A stretch of 20,367 nt of DNA from positions 1 through 20,367 of the forward strand of contig BQMV01000006.1 of NCBI GenBank assembly GCA_022181005.1. Reading direction: 5' to 3'. Positions 13,325 through 20,367 of this stretch are shown here, piece by piece. The DNA comes from Anaerolineaceae bacterium (GTDB taxonomy: Bacteria > Chloroflexota > Anaerolineae > Anaerolineales > Villigracilaceae). A program made the translations under genes and the position numbers. Under the pieces are notes generated by a model. It ran no database searches. It worked only from the letters and a program-made list of their open reading frames with translations, and was not told the DNA's origin. Position 1 is the first letter of the stretch. Each line of letters starts with the position of its first letter.

Positions 13325-14377
13325 ATGAAGATTCTGACGTTGGGCGCAGGCGCGATCGGAACGTATATAGGCGGCAGTCTTGCGCTGGCTGGAAGCCAAG
13401 TCGTTTTCCTTGAGCGCGGCGCGAAAAAAGTGGATGAATTGCGCGCGCGCGGCTTGAGGCTCGATTTAACTCTCGATGCGAGACGAAAGACAAAAGACGC
13501 CTTCCATCTAGATTCTTCCACGGTTGTCTGTGTCTCCACAATGGAAGACGCGCTGCATTATGGACCGTTTGACTTGGTTTTGTTCGCGTTGAAATCGTAT
13601 GACGTTTCGAACGCGCTTGAAACCCTCAAACCATATGCGGATAAATTGCCGCCCATTCTTTGTTTATCCAACGGAGTCTCAAACGAAGGAGCGATCGCAG
13701 AAGTTGTCGGGCAGGATAAAGTGATCTACGGCACAGTGACGACTGCCGTCGGTAAACGCGGCGCAGGCGACGTGATCCTTGAGCGGCTGCGCGGCGTAGG
13801 CGTCGCTAAGAAGCACTCTCTTGCAATGGATATATACACGCTCTTTGAACAGGCTCTGCTTAATCCGCGCTTGTTCGACGATGCGGCGGCGATGAAATGG
13901 TCGAAACTGCTGACGAACCTGATCGCCAACCCCTCGTCTGCGATTTTAGATATGACCGTCGCTGAGATCTTCGCCAACAAAAAATTATATAAAATGGAAG
14001 TGGACATGTTGCGCGAATGTCTTATGATAATGGAAGCGCAGAACATCGAAGTCGTTGACTTGCCGGGCGCGCCGGTCCGCGCGCTGGCGTTTGCGACGCA
14101 GCTTCCGTTGTGGCTTTCAAAGCCGTTTCTGAGCCGTGCGGCAGGCGCAGGGCGCGGCAATAAAATGCCGTCTTTTCATATTGATTTGCGTTCGGGTCGC
14201 GGTAAGAGCGAAGTAGAATATTTGCACGGCGAAGTCGTCCGCGCGGGGGAGAAACTTCATAAACTAACGCCTGTCAACAAGGCGCTGACTGAAACGTTAA
14301 TGGCGTTGACGCGCGGAGAGATCCCGTTGGATGAATTTGCAAAGCAGCCTGAGAAATTTTTGAAAACTTTCTCGTAG
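13325..14377 (+). CDS. Ketopantoate reductase family protein (PanE/ApbA)
   Basis: NADPH-dependent reductase fold. The 350-residue protein begins with the Rossmann motif GAGAIGTYIGG (7-17), has the conserved ALKSYD lysine (K90) and NGVSNE, and carries the catalytic-domain segment KWSKLLTNLIANP (191-203), with K194, N198 and N202 matching the Lys/Asn positions of PanE. If it is a true PanE it makes pantoate for coenzyme A, but the family includes other 2-oxoacid reductases and it is longer than E. coli PanE (about 300), so I leave the symbol empty. ATG 13325 is preferred because the Rossmann strand follows at once; a GTG at 13286 overlapping the previous gene is an alternative. Part of the N-terminal domain (around residues 53-59) is encoded by heptad repeats. 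Confidence 0.85.
   Translation: MKILTLGAGAIGTYIGGSLALAGSQVVFLERGAKKVDELRARGLRLDLTLDARRKTKDAFHLDSSTVVCVSTMEDALHYGPFDLVLFALKSYDVSNALETLKPYADKLPPILCLSNGVSNEGAIAEVVGQDKVIYGTVTTAVGKRGAGDVILERLRGVGVAKKHSLAMDIYTLFEQALLNPRLFDDAAAMKWSKLLTNLIANPSSAILDMTVAEIFANKKLYKMEVDMLRECLMIMEAQNIEVVDLPGAPVRALAFATQLPLWLSKPFLSRAAGAGRGNKMPSFHIDLRSGRGKSEVEYLHGEVVRAGEKLHKLTPVNKALTETLMALTRGEIPLDEFAKQPEKFLKTFS
13481..13499. repeat. Heptanucleotide repeat AGACGAA/AGACAAA within the panE-like gene
   Basis: AGACGAA (13481-13487) and AGACAAA (13488-13494) are followed by AGACG (13495-13499). They encode RRKTKD between the expected strands of the Rossmann domain. A shorter version of the same motif, AAGACGAAAGACG, occurs near the 3' end of glpK at about 7356-7368. 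Confidence 0.45.
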
Positions 14378-14387
14378 GTGAAAGATT

Positions 14388-16082
14388 ATGCCTTTTAAAC
14401 TTGTACAGCCTCGAGACGAAGTCGAAATTCACCTTCCTGATGGTCGCGTGTTGTCTGGTCCGCGCGGCGCGGCAGTGGGGGAGTTCCTTTCCGCCATCGA
14501 GCATGATTCGCAGTTTGTCGGGGCGATTATCAACGGCGATTTACGCGAGTTAACATTTCCTATAACGATGGATGCGCGCGTTGACCCAGTCACTATGTCT
14601 ACGTCGGACGGCACGCGCATCTATCGGCGTTCGCTGGCTTTTCTGTTGGAAGTCGCTTTTGAAGAGAAGCATCCGCAGGCTTCCTTGTCCATTGATCACT
14701 CGGTCGCCTCAGGCGGGTTCTACTGCGAAGTAAAGGGACGCAAGCCGTTGACCCAGCCTGAACTTGACGCTTTGAAAGATTCTATGCGGGCGCTGGTTGA
14801 AGCGGATCTTCCGTTCGAACGTAAAGAGGTCCCGTTGCAAGAAGCGACGGAGTACTTTTTCGGACGCGCCGAGATGGATAAGATCCGATTGCTGAAATAT
14901 CGCCATAAAGACTATCTCACGTTATACCGGCTGAAAAATTACATGGATTACCATCACGGCTATATGACGCCTTCGACGGGCTATTTGCAATGGTTCGATC
15001 TCGTTCTTGCTGGCGACGGTTTCATTTTGCTATATCCGAATCGCCAGAATCCGAACGAACTTTTGCCCACGTCTAATCATCCCAAACTGCTGGCGACATT
15101 TCTGCAGTATGGCGGTTGGCTGGAAAAGTTGGGAATTTCGAATGTTGGCGCGTTGAACGACGCCCTTGAAAGCGGACGCGGCGGCGAGATCGTGCTTGTG
15201 TCGGAGGCGCTCCACGAGCAGCGCCTGGCGCAGATCGCGTATCAGGTCGCTGAGAGGGTGAATCACGCGCATTTGATTCTAGTTTCAGGTCCATCCTCTG
15301 CAGGGAAGACCACTTTCGCTAAACGGCTGATGGTGCAATTGCTCGCGCTTGGCATTTCGCCGTTCCCGCTTGAATTGGATAACTATTTTCTGCCGCGCCA
15401 TGAGACTCCGCTCGACGAAGCCGGTAAACCCGATTTTGAAGCGCTCGCCGCCTTAGATCTGCCGCTGTTAGCCGATCATTTGCAGAAGATGATACGCGGC
15501 GAAGAAACCCAGCTGCCGCGCTACAATTTTAAGACGGGCTTGCGCGAAGAGGGAGAGATTATCCGGCTAACGCGTGGGCAACCAATTATTCTGGAAGGGA
15601 TACACGGTCTTGATCCGCTTCTCATTCCCGAAAATTTGAGAGGCGAAGCCTTCCGCATCTACATTTCGGCGTTGACGCAGCTGAATTTAGATCGTCATAA
15701 CCGCATCTCTACGACCGATACGCGCCTGTTGCGCCGTATTGTGCGCGATGCGCGCGAACGCGGCTACACTGCCAAACAGACGATCTCGCGTTGGGAATCG
15801 GTGCGGTACGGCGAAGTGAAGCACATCTTTCCGTTTCAGGAGAACGCGGACGTAATGTTCAATTCTGCGTTAGTTTATGAAATGGCGGCGTTGAAGCCGT
15901 TGGCAGAGCCGCTGTTGCGGCAGGTGCAACATGGCGAGCCTGAGTTTATCGAAGCCAAGCGTTTACTCGCATTCCTTGAATGGTTTATCCCACTTGATAC
16001 AAACTTTGTTCCCGAAACTTCAATCTTACGCGAATTCTTAGGCGGGTCGATCCTGAAAGATTTTACGGTGTGGAAGAAATAA
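14388..16082 (+). CDS. Uridine kinase-like nucleoside kinase with N-terminal TGS and ThrRS-like (SAD) domains
   Basis: The 564-residue protein has two halves. Residues ~10-75 form a TGS domain (DEVEIHLPDGR...). Residues ~80-230 resemble the second additional (editing-type) domain of threonyl-tRNA synthetase, including SIDHSVASGGFYCEV (101-115), LPFERKEVPLQEA (141-153) and PSTGYL (195-200). The metal-binding histidines of that domain are mostly gone: SLAFLLEVA replaces HxxxH, and DYHHGYMTPSTG stands where synthetases have a Cys/His. Residues ~295-510 are a P-loop uridine-kinase/phosphoribulokinase domain with Walker A GPSSAGKTT (301-309), D331 in LELDNYF and an EGIHGLDP strand. The expected activity is ATP-dependent phosphorylation of a nucleoside such as uridine. 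This architecture is known in other bacteria. It starts ten bases after the panE-like gene and is closed by a strong terminator. Confidence 0.9.
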   Translation: MPFKLVQPRDEVEIHLPDGRVLSGPRGAAVGEFLSAIEHDSQFVGAIINGDLRELTFPITMDARVDPVTMSTSDGTRIYRRSLAFLLEVAFEEKHPQASLSIDHSVASGGFYCEVKGRKPLTQPELDALKDSMRALVEADLPFERKEVPLQEATEYFFGRAEMDKIRLLKYRHKDYLTLYRLKNYMDYHHGYMTPSTGYLQWFDLVLAGDGFILLYPNRQNPNELLPTSNHPKLLATFLQYGGWLEKLGISNVGALNDALESGRGGEIVLVSEALHEQRLAQIAYQVAERVNHAHLILVSGPSSAGKTTFAKRLMVQLLALGISPFPLELDNYFLPRHETPLDEAGKPDFEALAALDLPLLADHLQKMIRGEETQLPRYNFKTGLREEGEIIRLTRGQPIILEGIHGLDPLLIPENLRGEAFRIYISALTQLNLDRHNRISTTDTRLLRRIVRDARERGYTAKQTISRWESVRYGEVKHIFPFQENADVMFNSALVYEMAALKPLAEPLLRQVQHGEPEFIEAKRLLAFLEWFIPLDTNFVPETSILREFLGGSILKDFTVWKK

Positions 16083-16093
16083 GCGACAAATAC

Positions 16094-16122
16094 AAAAGAG
16101 ACTCGCGAACGAGTCTCTTTTT
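16094..16122. terminator. Bidirectional terminator shared by the uridine-kinase gene and tRNA-Pro
   Basis: AAAA + GAGACTCG (16098-16105), a CGAA tetraloop (16106-16109) and CGAGTCTC (16110-16117) + TTTTT. The stem is perfect and is flanked by A on one side and T on the other, so it works in both directions. It sits 12 bases after the kinase stop and three bases beyond the 3' end of the oppositely oriented tRNA. Confidence 0.88.
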
Positions 16123-16198
<76 letters not shown>

Positions 16199-16263
16199 AA
16201 CTGTCGAATTGGTCGCCGGTGACAGGCTGGAATTATATCCCCGTTTCATTTTTCTGACAACTC

Positions 16264-16292
16264 AAGACAGCGTAAGGCGACTATGTTATACT
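16264..16292 (+). promoter_or_regulatory. Promoter of the bifunctional nuclease-dnaB cluster
   Basis: AAGACA (16264-16269) and TATACT (16287-16292) are 17 bases apart, and TG at 16284-16285 makes an extended -10 (TGTTATACT). Transcription would begin near 16299, just before CGGAG (16299-16303), leaving about 18 bases of leader. The Shine-Dalgarno spacing to ATG 16317 is long (13 bases). Confidence 0.6.
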
Positions 16293-16316
16293 AAAAAACG
16301 GAGTTGAAGTTTTCTT

Positions 16317-16907
16317 ATGAGCAATATGGTTGAAGTGCGAATTGACAGCGTGCGCGTTCACTTAATGACCCCTACACGGCTGGTTGTGCTGAAGCATATC
16401 GATTCAGAGCGTTACATCCCGATTGTAGTTGGGCCGTACGAAGCGGAAGCGATTACGATTGCGTTGCAAGAGGTGGAAGTCAGCCGTCCGCTTACGCACG
16501 ATCTATTGCGAAATATCTTCAACGCGTTTGGCGCACAGATTGCCCGGGTGGAGATCGTTAAGCTGGAGCATGATACGTTTTTCGGCGCTATTATTGCCGA
16601 GCTGAACGGGCAAACGTTTGAAATTGATTCGCGCGCATCAGACGCTATTGCGCTTTCGATACGCGCGCATGTGCCGATTTATGTGCATGCCAGCGTCATG
16701 GAGATGGCGAGCATCGCTCCCGATGAGGAAGCGGCTGAAAGTTCGACTGCCATGTTGAAAGCCGAGCCTGCTCCATTGTCTAAGGAGGGCGTCGAACGGT
16801 TGTCTGTCTTTGAAGACTTTCTGGAGAAACTTGACTTCGACAAACCCGACGAGAACAAGCCTGAGGACAATGCGCCGGATAAGCCGAAAAAACCCAAGAA
16901 AAAATGA
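16317..16907 (+). CDS. Bifunctional nuclease (BFN/DUF151) domain protein
   Basis: The 196-residue protein has a BFN/DUF151 domain at about 1-135. It is recognisable from VEVRIDSVRV, the RYIPIVVGPYEAEAI segment, LTHDLL-NIFNAFGA and SRASDAIALSIRAHVPIYVH. Family members are reported with DNase/RNase activity in some organisms, but the cellular role in bacteria is not firmly known. After a linker, the last ~27 residues are Asp/Pro/Lys-rich and end in poly-Lys, a disordered tail that could contact nucleic acid. The stop overlaps the dnaB start by four bases, so translation is coupled to the replicative helicase. This hints at a housekeeping or replication-linked role, which is inference. An ATG three codons further in (16326) is an alternative start. 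Confidence 0.9.
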   Translation: MSNMVEVRIDSVRVHLMTPTRLVVLKHIDSERYIPIVVGPYEAEAITIALQEVEVSRPLTHDLLRNIFNAFGAQIARVEIVKLEHDTFFGAIIAELNGQTFEIDSRASDAIALSIRAHVPIYVHASVMEMASIAPDEEAAESSTAMLKAEPAPLSKEGVERLSVFEDFLEKLDFDKPDENKPEDNAPDKPKKPKKK

Positions 16908-18280
16908 CAGACTTTTTTCCTGCAGAAGATTCCGCCCCTGCGCCAGCCTCAATGGTTGTGCCTCACAGTCGTGAGGCTGAAGAAGCCGTGCTTGGGGCGG
17001 TGTTTATTAACCCTGAAGTGTATTACGACGTCGCGCAGTTTTTGAACGCCGACGATTTTTATATTCATCGCAATAGATGGGTATGGGAAGCGTTCGTCAA
17101 TTTGTACGAGCAACGTATCCCAGTGGATTTGTTGACGGTTGCGAACGAACTTGAGCGACGCAACCAATTGGATGAACTGGGCGGGTCCGCCTATTTGACC
17201 GCGCTGATCAATCAGACTCCGTCGTCGCTTAATGCCGAATCGTACGGACGCATCGTGGAGGGACATTCCATCCGCCGTAAGATGATTGATGCGGCGAACA
17301 AGATCGCCGCTATTGCGTACAACGAAAAGACGAACGTTGACAATGTGATGGACGAGGCGGAGAAGGCGGTCTTCGGAGTCAGCGAACGGCGACTTAAACA
17401 CGACCTTCAGCCGATCTCTGATGTGTTGAGCGACTACTACGATCGTATTGATACGCTCGCCAAACGCCCCGACGAGATCGTCGGCGTGCCGACCGGGTTT
17501 GTTGACCTCGATAGGATGTTGACCGGCTTACAGCCGTCCGATCTATTAATTATTGCGGGTCGCCCCGGTCAGGGAAAAACGGGATTTCTGCTTTCGGTGG
17601 CGAAGAACGCCGGGTTGACGCATAAAAAGCACGTCGCCATCTTTTCGCTTGAAATGTCAAATGAGCAAGTCGTGCAGCGGCTAATCGCGCAGGAGACGGG
17701 AATCGACTCGCAGCGTTTACGGACGGGAAAATTGCAAGAGAACGAATGGCCCCTGTTTACGCATTCCATCGAAGTCTTTGGCGATACGCATATTTATCTC
17801 GACGATACGCCGGCGATCACCCCGCTTCAACTGCGCACGAAGTGCCGCCGGCTTCATCTTGAATTTGGTCTCGATCTGATCATTGTGGATTATCTCCAAT
17901 TAATGAGCGGCGACACGCGCAACGATAATCGCGTGCAAGAAGTTTCATATATTTCGCGCAATCTCAAAGTGTTGGCGCGCGAGTTAAACGTACCGGTCCT
18001 TGCGGCGGCGCAGTTGAGCCGCGCGGTGGAGCAGCGTTCGGATAAACGTCCAGTGCTTTCGGATTTGCGTGAATCGGGGTCGCTCGAACAGGACGCCGAC
18101 ATCGTCATGTTCATCTATCGCCCCGATCAATACGAGAAGGATACGGCAAAGCAAAATGTCGCTGAAATTATCGTAGCGAAGCATCGTAATGGTCCCGTAG
18201 GCAGCGTGGAATTAATCTTCCGCGGCGCGCTGGCAAAATTTGAAAATGCGGCGACAAAACATGTGCAATTCAATGAATGA
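16904..18280 (+). CDS. dnaB: Replicative DNA helicase
   Basis: Hexameric 5'-3' helicase that unwinds DNA at the replication fork. The 458-residue length is normal and no intein is present. The N-terminal domain begins at about residue 20 (SREAEEAVLGAVF). The C-terminal RecA-like domain has Walker A GRPGQGKT (219-226), Walker B LIIVDYLQLM (325-334), the LAAAQLSRAVEQR strand (366-378) and SDLRESGSLEQDAD (386-399). The last is a hallmark of DnaB, with the RecA-type KHRNGPVG near the end. The gene overlaps both neighbours by ATGA (BFN upstream, DnaD-domain protein downstream), giving a tightly coupled replication cluster. Confidence 0.97.
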   Translation: MTDFFPAEDSAPAPASMVVPHSREAEEAVLGAVFINPEVYYDVAQFLNADDFYIHRNRWVWEAFVNLYEQRIPVDLLTVANELERRNQLDELGGSAYLTALINQTPSSLNAESYGRIVEGHSIRRKMIDAANKIAAIAYNEKTNVDNVMDEAEKAVFGVSERRLKHDLQPISDVLSDYYDRIDTLAKRPDEIVGVPTGFVDLDRMLTGLQPSDLLIIAGRPGQGKTGFLLSVAKNAGLTHKKHVAIFSLEMSNEQVVQRLIAQETGIDSQRLRTGKLQENEWPLFTHSIEVFGDTHIYLDDTPAITPLQLRTKCRRLHLEFGLDLIIVDYLQLMSGDTRNDNRVQEVSYISRNLKVLARELNVPVLAAAQLSRAVEQRSDKRPVLSDLRESGSLEQDADIVMFIYRPDQYEKDTAKQNVAEIIVAKHRNGPVGSVELIFRGALAKFENAATKHVQFNE

Positions 18281-18939
18281 CGCTATTTGCGTTAACATGG
18301 CGACGGTTGGCGATGGCGACCTCCTTTGAGGGTTTTACCTCCTTCGAAACGTTTACCGCTGTGCCCGATAGGTTGTTTCGTGAATTGCTAGGTCAGATTG
18401 ACGATGCGGCAGAATTGCGGGCGACGCTCTACGCCATCTGGTGGATAGGACGCGCGGAAGGATCTTTCCGATGTATGCGGCGCGCAGATTTTGGCGAGTT
18501 TGCTTCGGGCGTGGACCAAGCCGTGTTGCGCGGAACCCTGCTGAAGGTCGAAAACGAAACGGATGAGTTTTTCTTCCTGAATAGCCCGCGTGGGCGCGCG
18601 GGAGCCAAAGCGCTGAGAGACGGATCGTGGCATCCGCCTGCGACGACAATGTTGATAGAACGTCCAAACGTGTTTCGACTCTATGAGGAAAATATCGGTC
18701 CGCTGACGCCGTTAATCGCGGATGCGTTGAAAGACGCGGAAGAGACGTATCATGCGGAGTGGATCGCCGAAGCGATTGAACTGGCGGTGAAGAACAATAA
18801 ACGCAATTGGCGATATTGCGAAGCAGTTTTGAAACGGTGGAAGGAACAAGGGCGCCATGAAGGAAAAAATCGGGAAGACGCTGTCAAAGATTTCAAGCGG
18901 TATACCGAAGACGAATTCGCAGAATATTTCCGCGAATAA
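18277..18939 (+). CDS. DnaD-domain protein (primosome component)
   Basis: Likely helps load the replicative helicase, as DnaD does in Firmicutes (family knowledge). The 220-residue protein has an N-terminal ~115-residue part that is probably a winged helix. The C-terminal DnaD domain spans about 131-195: VFRLYEENIGPLTPLIADAL is followed by EWIAEAIELAVKNNKRNW and the signature YCEAVLKRWKEQG (180-192), a good match to Y-x3-(I/V)L-x2-W-x3-G. The ATG overlaps the dnaB stop by four bases; M13 at 18313 is an alternative start without a better ribosome site. The position between dnaB and the DnaC-like loader supports a helicase-loading role. Confidence 0.87.
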   Translation: MTLFALTWRRLAMATSFEGFTSFETFTAVPDRLFRELLGQIDDAAELRATLYAIWWIGRAEGSFRCMRRADFGEFASGVDQAVLRGTLLKVENETDEFFFLNSPRGRAGAKALRDGSWHPPATTMLIERPNVFRLYEENIGPLTPLIADALKDAEETYHAEWIAEAIELAVKNNKRNWRYCEAVLKRWKEQGRHEGKNREDAVKDFKRYTEDEFAEYFRE

Positions 18940-18964
18940 CCCTTCGACGTCGCTCAAAACAGGG

Positions 18965-20237
18965 ATGTTGGGCGACCCGAACTGTGAGCATTGCCATGGC
19001 GCGGGCTATGTGCGTTTCGATGTGCCAATAGATGATCCGAAGTTTGGGCGGTTGGAGGTGTGCGTTTGCCGCACGGCGGATATTGCCGAGGGCGCGCGCG
19101 CACGTCTGTTCGAGATGAGCCGGCTTGACCGGTTGAGTCATCTAACGTTCGAGAATTTTGAGCCGAAGGGCAATAAAAACGCCAAATTTATGACTCCGCA
19201 AGATGCAGCCAGCTTGCAGGCTGCGCAAGAGGCGGCTGAAAATTTTGCGCGGAATCCGCAGAATTGGTTGCTTATCGAGGGCGGATACGGTTGCGGCAAG
19301 ACCCATCTCGCGGCGGCTATCGCCAATTTTGCCGTGAATCAGGGAACGCCGACATTGTTTATCACCGTCCCCGATCTGCTCGACACATTGCGCTTCGCGT
19401 ATAGCGATCCTGAAACGACTTTTGAGGCGCGCTTCGAGGAAGTGCGCGGCGCCGATTTGCTTGTGTTGGACGATTTCGGCACGCAGAATGCGACGGGTTG
19501 GGCGCAGGAAAAATTATTCCAGATCATAAACTATCGTTACATCAATAAACTGCCGACGGTGATTACTACCAATCTTATGCTCGATGAGATCGAAAGCCGC
19601 ATTCGCTCGCGCCTGCAAGACGAGGAGTTCGTCTCGCACATGCGCATCACTGCGCCCGATTTCCGCCGCCCTACCGAGACGAGCAACCCGGGCATTTCGA
19701 TGTTGTCGCTGCCCGAAATGAAAGCGATGACGTTCAAGAATTTTGAAACGCGTGAAGACGAGCTCGGTAAAGATGCAGTGACTACGATTACCGTCGAAAA
19801 GCAAGATCGTTTCGGCAATAAAGTCAAAGATAGGGAAGTGACGCGCGTTAAAGTAACGCAAGACGATCTGAAGACGCTTCGCAAGGCGGTCAACGCGGCG
19901 GTGACGTTCGCCGAGGAACCCGAAGGTTGGCTCGTTTTGCTGGGCGACTCGTTCAGCGGCAAGACCCATCTTGTGACGGCGATCGGCAACTATCGTATTG
20001 ATCTTGGCGGACAAGCCATCTTGGTGGAAGTGGCGGACCTGCTCGATTACATGCGCCAAACTTTTCGTCCCACCTCCGACGTTTCGTTTGATCGCCGTTT
20101 CAATGAAATTAAAACTACCCCGCTGTTGATCTTGGATAATCTAAAAGAAAGCGGCGCCAGTTCGATTTGGGCGGAGGATAAGCTCTACCAGATTCTAAAT
20201 CATCGCTACTACGCTCATTTGCCGACCGTCATCACGT
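18965..20237 (+). CDS. DnaC/DnaI-like helicase-loader ATPase with two tandem AAA+ modules (3' truncated)
   Basis: Probable helicase loader. Numbering is from ATG 18965. Cysteines C7, C10, C33 and C35 form a small zinc-site-like element (CEHCHGAGY ... CVC). Module 1 has Walker A GGYGCGKT (106-113), Walker B LLVLDDF (165-171), sensor TVITTN (198-203) and a basic SRIRSRL (211-217). A linker rich in charged residues leads to module 2, with Walker A GDSFSGKT (327-334) and Walker B LLILDNL (387-393), where Asn replaces the second acid. The modules align well (WLLIEGGYGCGKTHLAAAI with WLVLLGDSFSGKTHLVTAI; both reach LPTVIT), so this is an internal duplication. A frame to 18857 overlaps the DnaD gene by 83 bases and is less likely. 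The sequence ends at the contig edge; the TAG at 20237-20239 comes from adapter sequence. Confidence 0.85.
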
Positions 20238-20303
20238 AGATCGGAAGAGCACACGTCTGAACTCCAGTCACGTGGCCTTACTTCGTATGCCGTCTTCTGC
20301 TTG
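20238..20303 (+). other. Illumina TruSeq-type adapter with index (sequencing artefact)
   Basis: The sequence starts AGATCGGAAGAGCACACG, continues through the ...CCAGTCAC segment to a six-base index GTGGCC (20272-20277), and ends with the flow-cell side ...CGTATGCCGTCTTCTGCTTG at 20284-20303. Only two bases between index and flow-cell part differ from the commonly used adapter (CT in place of TC). It is not biological sequence. Confidence 0.97.
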
Positions 20304-20367
20304 AAAAAACATAATTTAACATATTAACTATCCCCCCTCCTCTTCTTCCGCTTTCTCTCTTTTCCTT
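20304..20367. other. Post-adapter low-complexity noise
   Basis: An A run (20304-20309) is followed by AT-rich and then C/T-only stretches, as expected when a read runs past the end of a short library molecule. It contains no gene signal. Confidence 0.85.

Noticed and set aside
19514..20059. 181-codon minus-strand frame opposite the helicase-loader gene
   Set aside because: Antisense to a well-supported AAA+ protein; low-complexity His/Arg-rich translation typical of a shadow frame.
20237..20239. TAG as the true end of the helicase-loader gene
   Set aside because: The AG belongs to the adapter, and the second AAA+ module is cut just after the position equal to TVIT in module 1.

Overview
The window looks like a linear metagenomic contig from a bacterium, most likely a Chloroflexota of the Anaerolineae type. 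That placement is an inference from gene content (a DnaB-DnaD-DnaC-like replication cluster beside a bifunctional-nuclease gene, a TGS/ThrRS-like uridine kinase, WbqC with DPM-like glycosyltransferases) and from short heptanucleotide repeats between and inside genes; it was not tested by any search. Coding density is high, and neighbouring genes often overlap by ATGA. No phage, transposase, CRISPR array or integrase is visible.

Layout. 1-310: 3' end of a TPR protein. 332-2963 (minus): homocysteine S-methyltransferase, a PAP2-family phosphatase and a zinc alcohol dehydrogenase, arranged as an operon. 3033-4850 (minus): four small membrane proteins (DUF4870, a DUF4190-like protein and two paralogues), separated in places by good terminator hairpins. 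4851-4971 is a divergent promoter region. 4972-11455 (plus): fmt, glpK and glpD (formylation of initiator Met-tRNA, then glycerol to dihydroxyacetone phosphate), followed by a glycosyltransferase, a WbqC-like protein and a methyltransferase. 11670-16082 (plus): a second glycosyltransferase, a histidine phosphatase, a ketopantoate-reductase family protein and a TGS/ThrRS-like uridine kinase. This run closes at a bidirectional terminator shared with a minus-strand tRNA-Pro(GGG). 16317 to the end (plus): bifunctional nuclease, DnaB, a DnaD-domain protein and a DnaC/DnaI-like loader, all tightly packed.

The most interesting points are as follows. (1) The helicase-loader-like protein contains two tandem AAA+ modules, and the second has a substituted Walker B motif. 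(2) Four genes have an extended -10 box of the form TGGTAnnnT placed 6-9 nt before the start codon, which suggests leaderless transcripts. (3) Heptanucleotide repeats and a small palindrome lie inside coding sequences (glpK, the panE-like gene, fmt) and in front of glpD. (4) A degenerate ThrRS N-terminal half is fused to a uridine kinase.

Important artefact: from 20238 the sequence is an Illumina TruSeq-type adapter with index, followed by A-rich and pyrimidine-rich noise to 20367. The last gene is therefore truncated by the contig end, and its apparent TAG stop is created by the adapter junction.
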